From the NCBI GenBank assembly GCA_021464245.1, contig JADCRB010000102.1, positions 62,001 to 126,000 on the forward strand: a stretch of DNA of 64,000 bases, in the 5' to 3' direction. Below the pieces are notes generated by a model, which was not told where the DNA came from, ran no database searches, and saw only the letters and a list, made by a program, of their open reading frames with translations. The translations under genes and the position numbers were made by a program. This DNA comes from Carallia brachiata. Taxonomy: Eukaryota > Streptophyta > Magnoliopsida > Malpighiales > Rhizophoraceae. Of this stretch, positions 1 to 16,805 are shown in pieces (within the stretch, counting starts at the first letter, position 1; each line of letters begins with the position of its first letter).

Positions 1-199
1 TTTATAGAATAAATATTCTAAAAAGATTGTTGAGATTTTTCTCAATTAATTTTAATTTTTTTAAAAAAATTATTAATATTTATTAACTAATAACAAAAAA
101 ATATAATGTTTGAAATATATTTTTAAGTGTTAATATTAATAAAAATTTAAAATAAATAAATATTATTAATGAACACGTGGCATACCATTTGTAAGCATG
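1..199. other. AT-rich intergenic DNA
   Basis: Very AT-rich sequence with A and T runs and no coding signal. I see nothing else in it. Confidence 0.7.
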
Positions 200-214
200 T
201 ACTAATTTAGCACG

Positions 215-1175
215 TTATTAGTTTATACTAACGAAATCTATAAATATGTATATGTGACATAACGAAGCATAAATAATGATCACGTGACATATTATGGATT
301 ATTTTAATTTAAAAATAATAAAAAGTTAAATAAAAAATAAAAAAATATATTTCAAAATTTTCTGAAAATTTTCTCCTCTCTCTCTGTCTCTCTCTCCCCT
401 TCTCTGTGCATCTCAAAATGGAATGGCATTGATTTGGTAAAATTTTCTGTTAATCGAGGTGCTTTGGGCTGATTTGATGCTTTGGGCTTATTCAAAGATC
501 TAGTTACCTAACATAATAACAAGAAGACAACTTCATCGTCACCATCATCAAAGATTGGCTATGGGGGCGATGCTGAAGGAGATAATTCAATTCCCTCGTT
601 CACATCGGATACTGGTTCAGTTATGTCTGGGATTTTTCGTACAAAACTTGGAATATTGGTTCGTAATGGAGGGTTTTGACGTGATAAAATCAATATCCCA
701 ACTGGGTCCTGTTCAAAATCAAAATGGCTTTTTGGTCACTGTTTTCAGATTGCTCTCCGCATCGTCCTTAACAAAAGCTGCAGAACATGAACCAAAGAGT
801 GGCTTGGGTGGCCTGTATTGAGAATCTGGTTTGTGGGTCTCTAATAAACAAATCGTTGAGAATCACAGAACTGCCACTGGGAGGCAGCTTTCGGTAGGAG
901 CCGTAAAGGAAGCGATCGGCGTTGTCGTCGAGAAGAAGCCGTCATCTGGGGCTCCGACGCGAGCAAGGTGGAGGAAAGGGCGTTGGCGGTGGCCACGACA
1001 ATGGTGGGTGGAGGTGAAGCTGGTGTTCCTTCGATCGAAAAATCTTTAATTTGTTTTATTTTTTATTTAATTTTAAATTAAAATAATACGTAACATATTA
1101 CGTAATCAATTAGTTATAAATAAATATGTTACATGTATATATTAACAAATTTTATTAATGTTAACTGAGAGCGTG
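215..1175. mobile_element. TIR element, Mutator-like, with GC-richer core
   Basis: The two ends are inverted copies of each other. About 225-346 aligns by eye with the reverse complement of about 1,053-1,170, sharing the segment TATTATTTTAATTT and a run of matched ATG/ACAT words outside it. The AT-rich arms enclose a core (about 360-1,050) that is clearly richer in G and C and begins with a CT tract. Long AT-rich inverted repeats around a CDS-like core suit a non-autonomous Mutator-like or Pack-MULE element. No transposase is visible. A stretch at about 550-665 reads open in one frame, but I do not recognise the protein. I could not settle the 9-bp target duplication. Confidence 0.5.
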
Positions 1176-2248
1176 ATAAATTTATTACAAAATAATTCAA
1201 TTATATTAAATTTATTTTTTTTAAAATATATTAAATTTGTTATATAAAATAAGGATAATGATTTTTATAATATTAATTCTTGACATTAAAAAATTAAAAA
1301 TAATTTAAAAAATAATAAAATTTTTTTATCATTTTTAATTAATTATTTTTAAATAATTATATAAAATTAAATAAAATTAAATAACAGTACAAAGAATTTA
1401 ATTGAGTACTTATCTCCTAACTTTTTATAAAAAGAATTCAAATACATTTCCTAAAAATTATTTGCTTTTGTTAAAAAAAAAGGATGGAAGCAAGGAAATT
1501 GAAAGCAAAAAATTATGAAACAAAGGTCATTAGAATTTGTAGTTTTGATGGAATGAAACGAAAATAAATAATTTTTGAAAAAATAAAAGTTAGATTTGTT
1601 TGTTTGGCTTATAAGGAATCTAGGAAAAGTACGTATAAGGAAAAGTTTATGTGTTAAAATTTCATAACTATCATTAAGTTGATTTCCATCATAAAAAAAG
1701 GAACTAAGGACAGCAAGGTCACTTTACACAAAAGTGAACTTTTCCATCATTTTCCTCCAGAAAGAGAATAATAACTTTTATATTTCTCTAGTTTCTTTTC
1801 TCCATCTTCTTTCTACGTACTCATTTTCTAAACATGTGAAAATGCCTTTTGTTTGCCGACTGTTCTTTTTTGCTTTGTTTTTTTTTTTCCTCTATATTTT
1901 CATTCAATTCAGAAGCAGTATAAATGTATTTCCTTACAGTATTCGCAACGCATGTGAAAAGCAAAAGCTGATTTGAGTAAATACGTGGGAGAATGATACC
2001 CTGAACCATCCTGAGGCAAAAGCAAAGAACCCACAAAGTAGCTTAAGAACAAGCCAGGAAAAATCAGCTCTCTTTAATACGACCAAGACAAAAGTTAAAT
2101 GGGTGAATATATTCTTCCGCAATACACGCCGACCCACCAAACCATCCTTTATTACGGCCACCACAATTTTCCTTGAATTGCCTCAGAAAAACCAGAAAAA
2201 CACTCATTTTAGCTAAGTTTTGGGCAGAAAATAATTCCCATTCCAGAT
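1176..2248. other. Intergenic region and CPK29 upstream region
   Basis: AT-rich to about 1,700, then more mixed sequence with CT-rich stretches leading to the kinase start at 2,249. It should hold the promoter and 5' leader of the kinase gene, but I cannot place a TATA box with confidence. The short open frames here look like chance. Confidence 0.5.
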
Positions 2249-5709
<3,461 letters not shown>

Positions 5710-6939
5710 ATTGGTTGCTTTCACAATGCATAAAACAAGCTCACTGCAGCTAACTGGGCATCCTTTGTTTCCCATAAAATGTGCAAGAAATTGGCAGTGT
5801 CAGGAGTCGTCGTGTGAGTGGGTCTCAAAAGCTAAGCTAATAGTAAGGTCATCGGTTCTCACGTGCTGTGCAGCCACAACAGTCAACTAGCAATGATGGA
5901 AACATCCGCCATTACATATCAATGATAATGATAAGCTGAAAGCGTTTGCTGTAAGATATGCTTGGCAGATTTAATAAAGACTCAAAATTAATGCCTTTTT
6001 TTGAACTCCCTCAAAATTATTGCTTTGTTTGAGATACAAAGTGCAGCATAAATGTACTCAAATGCAAATTACCCATTTGCAGTATGTTGCATTTTATTCC
6101 GCATAATTCTTGACTTAGAAACATGAAAATGTGAAAGATAAGGTCATTTCAGATACAACCGATAAGCCGTTTAGGGAATAGTAAATGTATTGGAAATAAG
6201 GCAGCAGAGGAGAGTATGGTTGTCTGATTTCCAGCCGCAAGCCGACAACTGCATTTGTTTTTTTCACTGAATGAAAATAGAAAAGTGTGAGCGTTATCTC
6301 AAAATTCTATTAAAAAGATATTATAACTTTATATTTAAAAATATTACGATTCCGTGTTTAGGAAGTTTAAATAATTACACTTCTCAATGTGGCTTGAAGC
6401 ACCTAAGTGGCGGTGACAACTGCATTCTTCATCGTTCGTGCGACAAACATGACCTTAATAAACGACAGGTCGTAACACAATAGAAGCCCACGAACATTGA
6501 CTGAACTGCTTGATTTCTCTTTTCTACCGAATGGACGAGTTAAAATAAGGGAAAAAAAATTTTTGTCGCTCTTAAGAGTCTTATTTGAACCATTTAGATA
6601 AGTCAGTTTATTGGACCGAATACTATACAGTTCTAGATAAAAAAAAAATTAAAATTTTCTGAATCGATTCAGATTAATCAGTCCATTAGGCTGAATATTC
6701 AAGGGCCAAACAAAATAAATAAGTGAAAAAAAAAAAAACTACTAGCCTCGGTCTCCGTCCCGGCGTCCCCCTATTCTCCAGTGCCGCCGTTCGATAGGCA
6801 GTCACTTCATAACTTTATTCTTAGTCGACCGAAAGTTGAAACTAAACAAGTATGATTTTTGAGGCTTAGCCGCCGAAGGCAAACTAATAAGTAGGGAAGG
6901 GGCAGGGTGGGGGGAAATGTTATTTTATTTTTAACGAGG
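5710..6939. other. CPK29 3' region and pseudouridine synthase upstream region
   Basis: The first few hundred bases are the likely 3' UTR of the kinase, with AATAAA-like words near 5,970. The remainder, including A-rich stretches near 6,550-6,740, leads to the synthase start. No gene is evident. Confidence 0.5.
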
Positions 6940-9900
6940 ATGCTCTCCTCCCTGTGTTGTGGTGCATGGTGGTTCTGCCGCTGGGGTCCCTCGAGAAAAG
7001 CTTTTCGGCTTCAATTCTCTAACCCTCACTCCTGTTTCGCTCGAAAACTTACAGATGGATCAGGTTCAAACGGGGACTCGAATTGCGGGCAAATAATCAA
7101 TTACAGTGGCTTAAGACTTGAGGAGACCGTGGATGCAAAGTCTGGAAAGTTGAGGCTGGATTCTTGGATCTCTTCTCGCATTTGCGGTATCAGTAGAGCT
7201 CGCGTCCAGTCCAGTATTAGAACAGGCCTTGTTTCTGTCAATGGCAAGGTTGTCCATAAGGTGACGTCTTTCTTTGGCCCCCCCTCTTTTTATTTTTTTA
7301 TTTTCTCCGTCTTCAATTTTACTTTGCGTTTGTTTTTTTTTTTTGTTCTTTATTTTATTTTATTTATTTAGGTTTCGCATATTGTGAAGTTTGGGGATAA
7401 GGTTGATTGCACGATTTCAGAGCTGCAACCGTTGAGGGCTGAACCTGAAAACATACCTTTGGATATCGTCTACGAAGATGATCATGTTCTTGTTGTTAAC
7501 AAACCTCCACACATGGTAGCTTTCTGAGACTCCACCGCTGCTGCGTGTTTCAGTTTTTTTCTTTTCTTTTTTGGAGGGTTAGACTGACCGGGGCTTCATT
7601 CATTTTAAAAGGAACTACAGATTTCTTGTTCTAGTTGGAAAGGGACGTTTACAGTGATTAAGCTTTATCTCCCATTACATCATTAGCTTTTTGCAAGTGC
7701 ATGTGCTACTCTGTTAGCTAACCATGGACAAGTTGATTTTCATCCACTTCTTTGTACTTGTTAATGTTGGCTTGTATTGGAGTCTTAATGCCGCAGTGTT
7801 CCAGGTTGTTCATCCGGCACCCGGTAATGCTACTGGCACACTCGTAAATGGCATACTTCACCATTGCAGCCTTCCCACCGCAGCTGCATTTTCAAGCCAG
7901 GAAGTTCTTTCAGATGCGGAGGATGTTTCTGATGAGGAAGAGTTATGTTCTGGCTCAACTGACGCATCTATTCGCCCTGGAATAGTGCACAGGTTGGATA
8001 AAGGGACTAGTGGATTACTTGTGGTTGCCAAGGTGATTTTTGCACACTTCAGCAACTGCACATTCGTGCCGTAATTTGTTGCAACTCAAAATTGAAGTTG
8101 CCATCAATCGATGAGAGATTTTTACTGAGTCTTCAGTTTGTCACACACTTATGGCAGGACGAACATTCTCATGCCCATTTGTCTGAACAATTCAAGTTAC
8201 ACACCATCCAAAGGGTATATCTTAGTCTAACCATTGGAGTGCCATCACCACTTGCTGCACGTGTTGACATACCTATTGGTCGCGATGCCAATAACAGGAT
8301 TCGTATGGCTGCTATACCTGGTTCGATCAACCGGGGACACGTCCGTCATGCTGCTAGTAGGTGATTATTGGTCACCTCCTTTTTATGTCATTATCATCCT
8401 GGTTGGTTGTTTGCCATTTCCATTTCACAATGTTGAGGGATGACAGTAGAGAAAATACTTTGTGCAAGCAGATCAGAACATTTGACCCTTATGATTGTGT
8501 CGTTAACTTGATGTTGAATTCTTGATAGCTTTAGTTTTGGATGTTGATATTCACTTGTCAACTGCATAAGTTAAAACGTTGGGAAAGGAAATGAAGAAAA
8601 TAAAGAAAGATTGGATCAGCAAAAGGAAAGAAACTAGAGTAGACCTCCTAAAATAAAAGTAACTGATTGCTTTTGTTCAGTTCAAAGGGACTTCTAAGTG
8701 GCAAACAATTGGAATGTGAATGTTACCATTCTAGACAGGGCTTATGCTACAGACAACAATGTATGTTATGATTGAGGGATGACTCCACTGAGATAACCAG
8801 GAATCTGCAAGTAGCAAATCTCTTAAGAAATATGCTGACGCCACTGGGGTCCCCTCCAAATTGCGTATTAGGTATCTCCTTTCTTTAGGTTATGAGGAAA
8901 CAGAGAAAAACTTGTGTTCATAGTGGATCTTGGTTGAACTCTGGAAACATTGCTTGGAAAAAAGCAGCAAAAGGAAAAACTGATTTGAAATGGGACCCAA
9001 GTCTGTAAGTCAAAGTTAGTTACCTCAGTGATTCTATTATTTTCCTTCAGATTTCGTTGTGCTTACAGCTGGTGGTTTTCCTTGTTTGCCTTTTGGTGCC
9101 AGAATCACAAGGTTGTTGGCTTGTGATAACCGCATCCATGAGAGTTAGTCATTGTCAAACATTTTTCTGGTGATTTTGAATTCTTGTTAAGTTGCTTCAA
9201 CCTTCATCAGGTATAAAGTACTTGAAATACTTGCTCATGGTGGATCCGCTTTGGTTGAATGGAGGTTAGAAACTGGGCGTACTCACCAGGTATTGATGAT
9301 ATGTGTTTCTTTATAAGGGTTGAGCATTATTGTGAACGATTACATCAACAAATGTGTGACATAAAACAAGAAAACAAATTTACTTGCATAAAGGACAGAG
9401 ACAGACTTATATCTGTAGGTCATTTTCTCCAGATATTCTAAACAACACCTAGAGGTACTTCTTGATTGTTTCCTTAGTTTAATGAGCGAATAATGATCCC
9501 CAACAGTTGTGTCATTTACAAACTTTTTCTGGACTCATTTCTACATACTTTTTTGTGTTTCCTCTTATATATAACTTAACCTTCAGCTTCTCTTTTGTTT
9601 TATAATAATAATAATTCTCCACTTTTGTGTTTCATTTGTTTTCCACATTTTTGCATTTGGAAATTTGAAATTTTCTAAGACCCCAATTACCAATTTTGCT
9701 TCCTCTAATCAGATCCGTGCACATGCAAAGTTTATCGGAATTCCTCTATTAGGTGATGAGGTTTATGGCGGGACCAAAAGCATGGCCATGTCACTGCTTC
9801 AGCCCAGAATCCCACAGGGCTATCATAGTCAACTTTCAGTTTTGCTTTCTAGCTTAGAGAGGCCATGTCTCCATGCAATGGCTCTTGGGTTAGACCATTA

Positions 9901-10080
9901 GAAGACTTGATCTGTATTTTTGGTTTCCCTGTTCATAAACATTTTTGGGTGATTTTGAGGTATTTCTGCTAATTGTTTTGTAGGTTTATGCACCCCCACA
10001 CAGCTGAAAATATACATTTTTCGTGTTCACTGCCTCCAGATTTTGCCAGTATCTTGACGGAGCTCCGTCAAATGGGCTGA
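6940..10080 (+). CDS. RLU2: RNA pseudouridine synthase 2, RluD family, plastid-type
   Basis: Converts specific uridines in RNA to pseudouridine. Seven exons join in frame: 6940-7260, 7372-7515, 7805-8032, 8158-8360, 9211-9289, 9713-9888, 9984-10080. They give 415 residues, intact. The start chosen is the first ATG in the frame (6,940); the longer reading from 6,907 begins with GTG. An S4 RNA-binding domain lies at about residues 70-115 (SRARVQSSIRTGLVSVNGK). The catalytic motif VHRLDKGTSG places the nucleophilic aspartate at about residue 220. ETGRTHQIRAHAKFIGIPLLGD is the usual C-terminal signature. An acidic insert (about 188-204) precedes the active site. The basic, Ser/Cys-rich N-terminus could be an organelle transit peptide. 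It matches my memory of At1g76050, which sits next to CPK29 in Arabidopsis as it does here. Confidence 0.92.
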
Positions 10081-11244
10081 GATAAGGTATGCCCTTAAAA
10101 GTGCTGTTTTGAGATCCTATATTACTTCAATTTGGCAGCCTGCAAGTCTGTCATAAGAACTGGGCGGCAGCTTGGGCAAATGTGTAGTATGTGTGCACGC
10201 ATTATGTTTATGTGTGTTTGCTTGACCAACTGCACTACAGAAGATGGATGAAGCGATGAGGCAAATCCAAACGTCTCATGCTTCATGAGCTATTGTTTAT
10301 TGGAGCCAAAAAAACGAAAAAAAAAGGGCAAATATTAGGCTTCAGCTGTTGACGAGTATGGCAGCTAAAGAGTTAAAAGTCCAGCCAAAGTTTGTCTGTT
10401 ACTCTGTTTACGAAAATGGCAGCTGAATTCAGGAAGTCGCGCCTTCGAATTGTTTATAAGCACTTGAGAGGGTCAACAATGTTAATTTGCTATCTCTGTT
10501 AGAAACTCAATCCAACCTCTCTTGAGTTGCCGTACATTTAGGGAACAACATTTGCAACTGACGGTGGTTTAAAGATGGACATTGCAATGGTCATTGTAGC
10601 GATTTTATTGATGTCCTGAGTTTGAATTAGATGCTAACGTTTCGGATTACATTTCCAGGCGTCGTGGCAGATGCGGATGATGGAAGATGATTAAGTTTGA
10701 CTGCTGGAATTTCAAAGTGCCGCTTTTTCACCCCCAACTCCACAGCCTTTGCGATCACTTCTCAATGTCATCGTTTTTAATTCTGCATCCTCCGCTGGAA
10801 AAAAATCTCGACCCACCACTTCCACCTCAATTTTGCTTTCCAGTGCTGGTTGATGGTGAAACTGGTGATATCAGCCTTCGATCAGAGAAGCTATGAAGCT
10901 TCACGAGATAGTCGTACAAAAATTAGAATGTTGAACGCCGAAAATTGTGATGCTTTTTTTTTTTTCTCCCCGTTCTACATCTGATCTAAAGTGCACGGAA
11001 ATCTGGAGGGGACACCACATCAGAATACTCATATTCGTGTACTTTAGTTCAGATGTACAAGGAATACCTATACGTTGTCTGGCAATTTAAAGAATATTCT
11101 TATTTAAAAAAAAAAAGAAAAAGTAAAAAAAAAATCTACCATATTTAATAACAAACAGTACACTCTTTAGGGCAAAAAGAATTGCATTTACTGATAATGG
11201 TATCAAATCAACGCTTTCGGGTGCCGGGAATTACGTTTTAAGGA
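10081..11244. other. Spacer between two convergent genes
   Basis: Contains the 3' UTR of the synthase and of the prolyl hydroxylase. Open frames such as 10,687-10,896 lack conserved features. An A-rich run lies at about 11,105-11,135. Nothing else is visible. Confidence 0.5.
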
Positions 11245-13649
11245 TCATACGCTGTACTCCCTAAGATGCATCCACTTTGTAGCGGACCACTTATCCCCTT
11301 TAATCACTGGGCAACTACCTGTCAGAAGTGAGAAGCCAGTAACAAGTAAAAACAACATGACACTTGGTCTGATATGTATCTAATAACTAGATTGCTGGAT
11401 AATAATTTTTTATGCTAAATTACTTTCCTGTAATAAAGGTAAAATAAATGGTAACTGATAACTAACCGTGCAAACTTGAAGGATCTTCAGTAGCATCAGG
11501 CCTTGTACTCCAAAACAGCAATGCGTTGCCCATTTTGGGTTTCACAGAAAGACCTTTTCTGCCACATTCAGACAAACTATCCCACCATGGGACAGCGGTG
11601 ATGTTTGCCTTGGCATCAGGAAACACAGTCTCACCCCCTTCTTCAACATCAGACCTGCATCAGCATCAGGGTTGTAAAACGGGGGCAAAGACATATTTCA
11701 ATTTTCTTCATAAGATGCATACGCAAATACATACTTCCAATGTCATGCTATGGAAGCAGGAGAGTCTTACAGATACATTAGAAGAGTGGCTGTTCGCTGG
11801 CCCCCATTCTTGGTGTTGAACTCGTCTTGGAAATAATCAAAGTGAGAGTCATACTTTTGTCCATTTTCATAGTGGAGAATTTGCAGTGATTCTCCATGCT
11901 CTGTCGGTTGAAAAAGTTGGTTTTAGATAGTCAGTAGCTAGTTGTAACAATTAACTAGTCGGCAGACTAAGAAGGGACAGATACAAAATGTGACAAGGTG
12001 AAAACTGATCATGAGATAGATCACATATGCATCACCTTGTTCAGTCAGCAAGTACTGTAGTTCTTTCTCTTCAACAATAATCTAAATTGAAAAGCTGACT
12101 TTGAATGCACAATTAGGCTTTCAAGTGGTAACGAAGCTCAATTAATGGGGAAAAGTTCTGCTCACTCTCAAAGGTTCCGAAATTTTAGATAGATCACATG
12201 GTGGACAGGAAAAGGAAAAGCATAATGAAGCACATAAGGTGATTTTATGGTCTGCGTTTAGCAGATCCAGTTTTCAACCAACTAGTTTGAAACATAGGAA
12301 CTATTTTAGGTGAACCAAAGCCAAAGGGACTAACAGAAAGGGGCCAGGCTACAATTTAAGGGAAAGGACAAGTCCAAACACTTGCAGTTGCAGCCTAGAA
12401 GTGTTTCAAATTGCTAGACAACGAATAGGCGTTTCATTGGTGTAAAGAGCATAAAGTCTCGTATTGATATATTGTATCAACATGCAAAGATCCGACATTC
12501 TTTATAATATTCTTGAACTTTCCTACCCAGTAGCTCGAGTTTTTAGATGAATTTGAAGTTTCAAAACTTTACTTGACAACTGTCATCATAATATATATGT
12601 CACATTCTACACTTCCTTGTCATACCTATAGGAATGAGCGAGAAGTCTGCTATCCTTTTTTCTATGTTCCGAATAATTTTACTTTGTCCTCTCTTCAGGA
12701 ACATTCCGGAGCTAGTGCGTACACTGCAAAGAGAAGGTGTTAATCGCCAAGGAATCGTTTAACAAGTTTGGAGATGGGAAAATATAACAGCTTCATACCT
12801 GCTATCTACACTTTTGCCTGTTTTGTTATCAACCACGGTTGACTTTTTCAGATAAGGTTTGGCAAGAGATATCAGGTACTCGCATTCTTCCTTTGACTGT
12901 TCAAGTCAATTAGCATTAAGAAGATCAGATTATGCTATGCTTGAATCAACTATGCAGGAACCAAAAAAAAAGAAATGGATTGATTCTTTCTTTAAGAATT
13001 AAAAACAAAAAAAAAAAAAAAGAATTAATGGGCCTCATTCTTTAATTACGCTTCTTAATTTGTGCGCATTTTGTTGCATCAATCCGGTTGGCTATGCTTT
13101 ATTAATATTGTAAAGAAAAGTGTGATGATTTTCTGCAAGTAGAAGAGCTTCATAAGTAGGGGTATTATATTTGGTGAAAAGACAATGTAAAGATTAGAAC
13201 AAACCAAGAAGTTATGATAAAGAAAAGCTCTGGGCTCCCAAGATAGAACTTCGGTCCACTGCTCCCCTCTCTTTCCCAACCCATCACCCTCTCTGCAACA
13301 CAAACTCGCCAAAAGAAAATCAAGAAAACGCCAAGAAAAAGAAAAAATAAAATGTACAAACGAGGGACAATAAATAACAAGAAAGTGGAATAAAGAAAAC
13401 AATTCCAGTGCACTATATGTGGGTACATAGACGTGGGTTTATCAAGAATGCATACCTCATAATGGTCCTGCGCCTATAGGAAGAAGGGAGATCATTAGGA
13501 GGAGCCTCGTCGCTGCTGATGGGTACAGAGAAGATCCCAAGAGCCAGAAGCATCAAAAGAACCATTGTTAACATGAATAACATCTTCAACCCTGTCGTAA
13601 TTGTCGACCATTTCTTCATCTGCAGCTTGGAGTGCTTTGCGTTTGCCAT
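11245..13649 (-). CDS. P4H3: Prolyl 4-hydroxylase, type II membrane protein (P4H3-like)
   Basis: Fe(II)/2-oxoglutarate dioxygenase that hydroxylates proline in extensins and arabinogalactan proteins in the ER and Golgi. Seven exons on the minus strand join in frame: 13649-13456, 13292-13205, 12896-12799, 12723-12626, 11900-11771, 11654-11467, 11318-11245. The product is 289 residues, intact. A short basic cytosolic N-terminus is followed by one hydrophobic anchor at about residues 21-42 (MLFMLTMVLLMLLALGIF). The iron ligands are His179 and Asp181 in YDSHFDYF and His265 in SLHGSC. Lys275, ten residues after the distal His, fits the 2-oxoglutarate contact. The substrate-recognition region GEQWTEVLSWEPRAFLYHNFL is present. 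Length and motifs are normal for plant P4Hs. From memory the closest Arabidopsis gene by position would be At1g20270 (P4H3); the symbol is an inference. Confidence 0.9.
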
Positions 13650-14764
13650 TCCTGAACAATAATCGCAGCTTTTAACTCTTAAAATCGATCCAAGAATTCG
13701 AAACTTGAATAGCCACAAAAGAAAAGGGGATCGATATCTGTATGCAATTTAATTTAATGTAAACTACTTTGCTGAGATGGAATCAAAGAATGAAAGTCTA
13801 AGGACCAAGGATTGCCTAGGCAGGGTTTAGTTTAAACCTTGCTTTGTTAGTTTGGTTTATATATATACCGGGTTTCAGAATTCACATTTACTTAACCATG
13901 CCGCGCCCGCAGTTTATGTTTGTCTTGTTTTTTTTTTTGGCGTCGGTGGGCCGCACAAGGTTTACCAATTGGCAAAAGATACGGACACGCACAAAAAAAC
14001 CATAGTCGTGGGAGTGAATGTAATGCAATTAACAGCTTTGTTTTGCAATAAATAATTTAAATATTGTAATAAAATATAAAAATATTTTTTATTTATTTTT
14101 TATTATAAAAATTAAGCAATTTATTACAACAATAAAACAGTCTGTTACCATGCATAGGCTCTCATGTGTATTTTTTGTGACTAAACTCTTACTAGTTCTC
14201 AAACTGGGTAATCCATGGCACAACCAACGGCAACAATAAACAAATAATAATAGTGTGATACCATTTTTTTAAATATCTTATACTTAAACTAATTAATTAA
14301 ACAAGAGAATAATTAAAAAATTAAAAAATAATTTTATTTTCTTAATATCTCTTTAGTACTATATTATTATTATCATTTAAACTACAAGCATACACTAATA
14401 ATAAGATAACATTTTCACCATAAGGACTTGAGGAGAGAAAGAGCCAAGTCCCCTCTTCCTGCCTTACAAAATAAGAGTTCTCAAACTTTGAACGAGTCCA
14501 AAGAAACTAGTCCAACAACCTTAATCCTTTAATTTTATAAAATGGAAAAGATTAAAAAAAAAAACTAATCTTAAGTCTTCCCGCCGCTGTGGGCAGCACA
14601 AGGTTTAGGCGTTTACCATTACGCGTGACCAGAAAATTGGGATAAAGGGCAGGAACGTCAACTTAAACTAAAAGAATTCACTCATTACTCATTTTAAAAA
14701 TTTTACTCATAAATTTTTTTTAGATACATTATTTGGGTTATTGCTGCCAACTCATTTTTATTTT
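13650..14764. other. P4H upstream region and AT-rich DNA
   Basis: The first few hundred bases after 13,649 are the P4H leader and promoter, which reads leftward. From about 14,040 the sequence becomes AT-rich with no coding signal. Nothing else is supported. Confidence 0.45.
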
Positions 14765-15955
14765 TAGTTAGTAAACAATTAAATTTGACATATATAACAC
14801 AATAAATATCACACTATTTAAATTAAATACACGTCGAAATTATTTAATACCATGGCAGGTGATATTATTTTTTATATATATATTTCAAAATTTTAATTTT
14901 CCAATTTTTTTTTCAAAAGTTATTCCTCGTTGGAATCGGGTACGATGACTGCTCTTCATCCGCTCTTTTCTAGTTCTACTTCTAGTTCTGATCGACAGAT
15001 ACTTCTCCTCCGCCACAGGAGGTGAGGTTGGCGTAGGAACCAAAGTTGGAGTAGCTCTCGTTTCCTCGTCGTCAAAGGATCTGCGGTTCGGCGCGTGGAC
15101 TCCTCTCCGTCAACGATGCCATAAGCATCGAAGGAAGCCATCTCTCTCAGCTGGTGCTTTAAGTTTTAAGGAAGCTTCTCTTTCTCTTCTCCGAGCTTGC
15201 TAGTGGCTGGACGCTAAAGAAATGTCTTTTTCTTTTGGATGGCCTTTTTTTTTTTTTCATAACTTTTCCATAGAAGAGCGAAGTGCCGATGACCGGAGAG
15301 CAGGAAGAAAGTAATTGATTTTACATTTACTTTTACCGGCTGCCTAAACGAATAAATGTTGATCTTCTTATAAATTGTGCCTTAAAATTTATCTTGATTT
15401 AATAATTAATATTTGTAAAATAAATATTAATATTTTTAAAATATTTTTTATTTTTATAATTTAAAAACATTATTTACCGTTTAAAAAATAATTATTACAG
15501 TTACAATTTCGCTTGAAATATTTTTTAAGACAAAAATGCCTAAGGTATGTAACGAGACCTTGAGTAAATATGCATGTAAATAGGTATTTTCGGTTGGCGG
15601 CTAGAATGAGGTTAATTTCGGAATGACATTAGCTGTTTAATTGCAAATTTGGTTGCAAACTATTAGATCTATTCACATGAACTTACTGTTGGAAATCTGG
15701 CCTGCCGGAGATATCAACAGAAATGTCTGAACCCAAGCACCGAACAATATTTTTTTTTCCTAAATAATTTAATTGATATACTATTTATTAAAAATAATTT
15801 TTTTAAAAATTGAATTTGAAAATTAATATTTCTGAAAAAAATATGTGAAAGAAATTATTGTATCGCATCATTAGCTTATACTAATGTGATATGTCTCTTG
15901 GAGAATATGTTGCTGATTAGACTGTCACATATCAAATTTAATAACTTACTAACGG
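14765..15955. mobile_element. TIR element carrying a clathrin light-chain fragment (Pack-MULE-like)
   Basis: The left end begins with GTTAGTAA followed by ATTAAATTTGACATAT at about 14,767-14,792. The right end, read in reverse from about 15,953, begins with GTTAGTAA followed by TTATTAAATTTGATATGT. The similarity continues inward for some 100-150 bases through AT-rich sequence. Between the arms sits a GC-richer block (about 14,925-15,310) containing the start of a clathrin light-chain reading frame. A captured host-gene fragment between long inverted repeats is the definition of a Pack-MULE. Target duplication was not resolved. Confidence 0.5.
14982..15141 (-). pseudogene. Clathrin light-chain N-terminal fragment
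   Basis: The frame begins MASFDAYGIVDGEES, which resembles the start of plant clathrin light chains. Two one-base losses break it: one after the TADP codons and another a few codons later. Following each shift recovers FDDEE and then SYSNFGSYANLTS and GGGEVSVDQ, the usual next segments, before an in-frame TAG at 14,984-14,982. Nothing matching the central or C-terminal light chain follows. Clathrin light chains coat endocytic and Golgi vesicles; this copy cannot supply the heavy-chain-binding region. I identify the family from remembered N-termini, so the assignment is moderate. Confidence 0.5.
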
Positions 15956-16805
15956 AAAAGAGGAAAATGTTGATGACAAGAAAAGGTAGACCCTTATAAA
16001 AAAAATGTTGTTGGTAAAATTTTCCAAAGGACTAAACAGGATAACTAAAATTTGTATTTTTGCCCCTTTTTTAAGTTCGCATGCTTTTCATACGTAATAT
16101 GCGAAGAAAGTTTTAAATGAAAATCCCTGTATTACTAGTGCAAATATATCATTCAGGTTAGGTATAAATGATATGTAATTTTAATTTTTTTTAGTAAAAA
16201 AGTATATATATATATATATATGCCTCATAGTTCTTCCACAACCACACACTCATATGAATTGTTATAGAAGTATATTACACAAAATATAATTAAATATAAA
16301 TATTTTTCTTATTTTTTGGTCATTTCCTTTTTTTTCAACATTGGTTATATCTTGTGAGTGTGATCGCAAACCATATGTAATATAAATTTGGATAACATCT
16401 ATTTAAGTTTTAAAATTTTTATAATTGAGTTTTAAATTTTTTAATTTTTTCAGTTAAATCTTAAACCTTTCAAATCTTTTTAATCAAGTCTATCAGTTTG
16501 ACAGTTAAAAACGTATTTGTTCTAACAGATTTGTTAGGTTAAATATATTTTTAACAGTCAAATAGACAGAAGAACTCGATTGTAAAAATTTAAAAGATAT
16601 AAACTTAATTAAAAAAATTAAAAGATTTATAACTAAATTGTTAAAATTTATAAATGTTTACAACTTAAATGAATGTTATCCCAATATAGATTTGGCAAAA
16701 ATAATTTTTTATCCCACTAGATTTTCCATTTTTTGGAATTATAGGCAATTCTTTTTTTTTTTTTTGTTAAAACTAGTACCAACCTTATTTGGTCATTTTC
16801 TTTAA
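15956..16805. other. AT-rich intergenic DNA
   Basis: AT-rich with a short (TA)n tract near 16,203-16,221. No gene is visible. The word GGAATTATAGGCAATTCT near 16,735 recurs in similar form near 28,185, suggesting shared repeat ancestry. Confidence 0.5.

Noticed and set aside
555..1049. Two small plus-strand genes
   Set aside because: They lie within inverted AT-rich arms and show no family match. Treated as transposon core.
6907..6939. Earlier start for the pseudouridine synthase
   Set aside because: It would need a GTG codon; the ATG at 6,940 is the first usable start.
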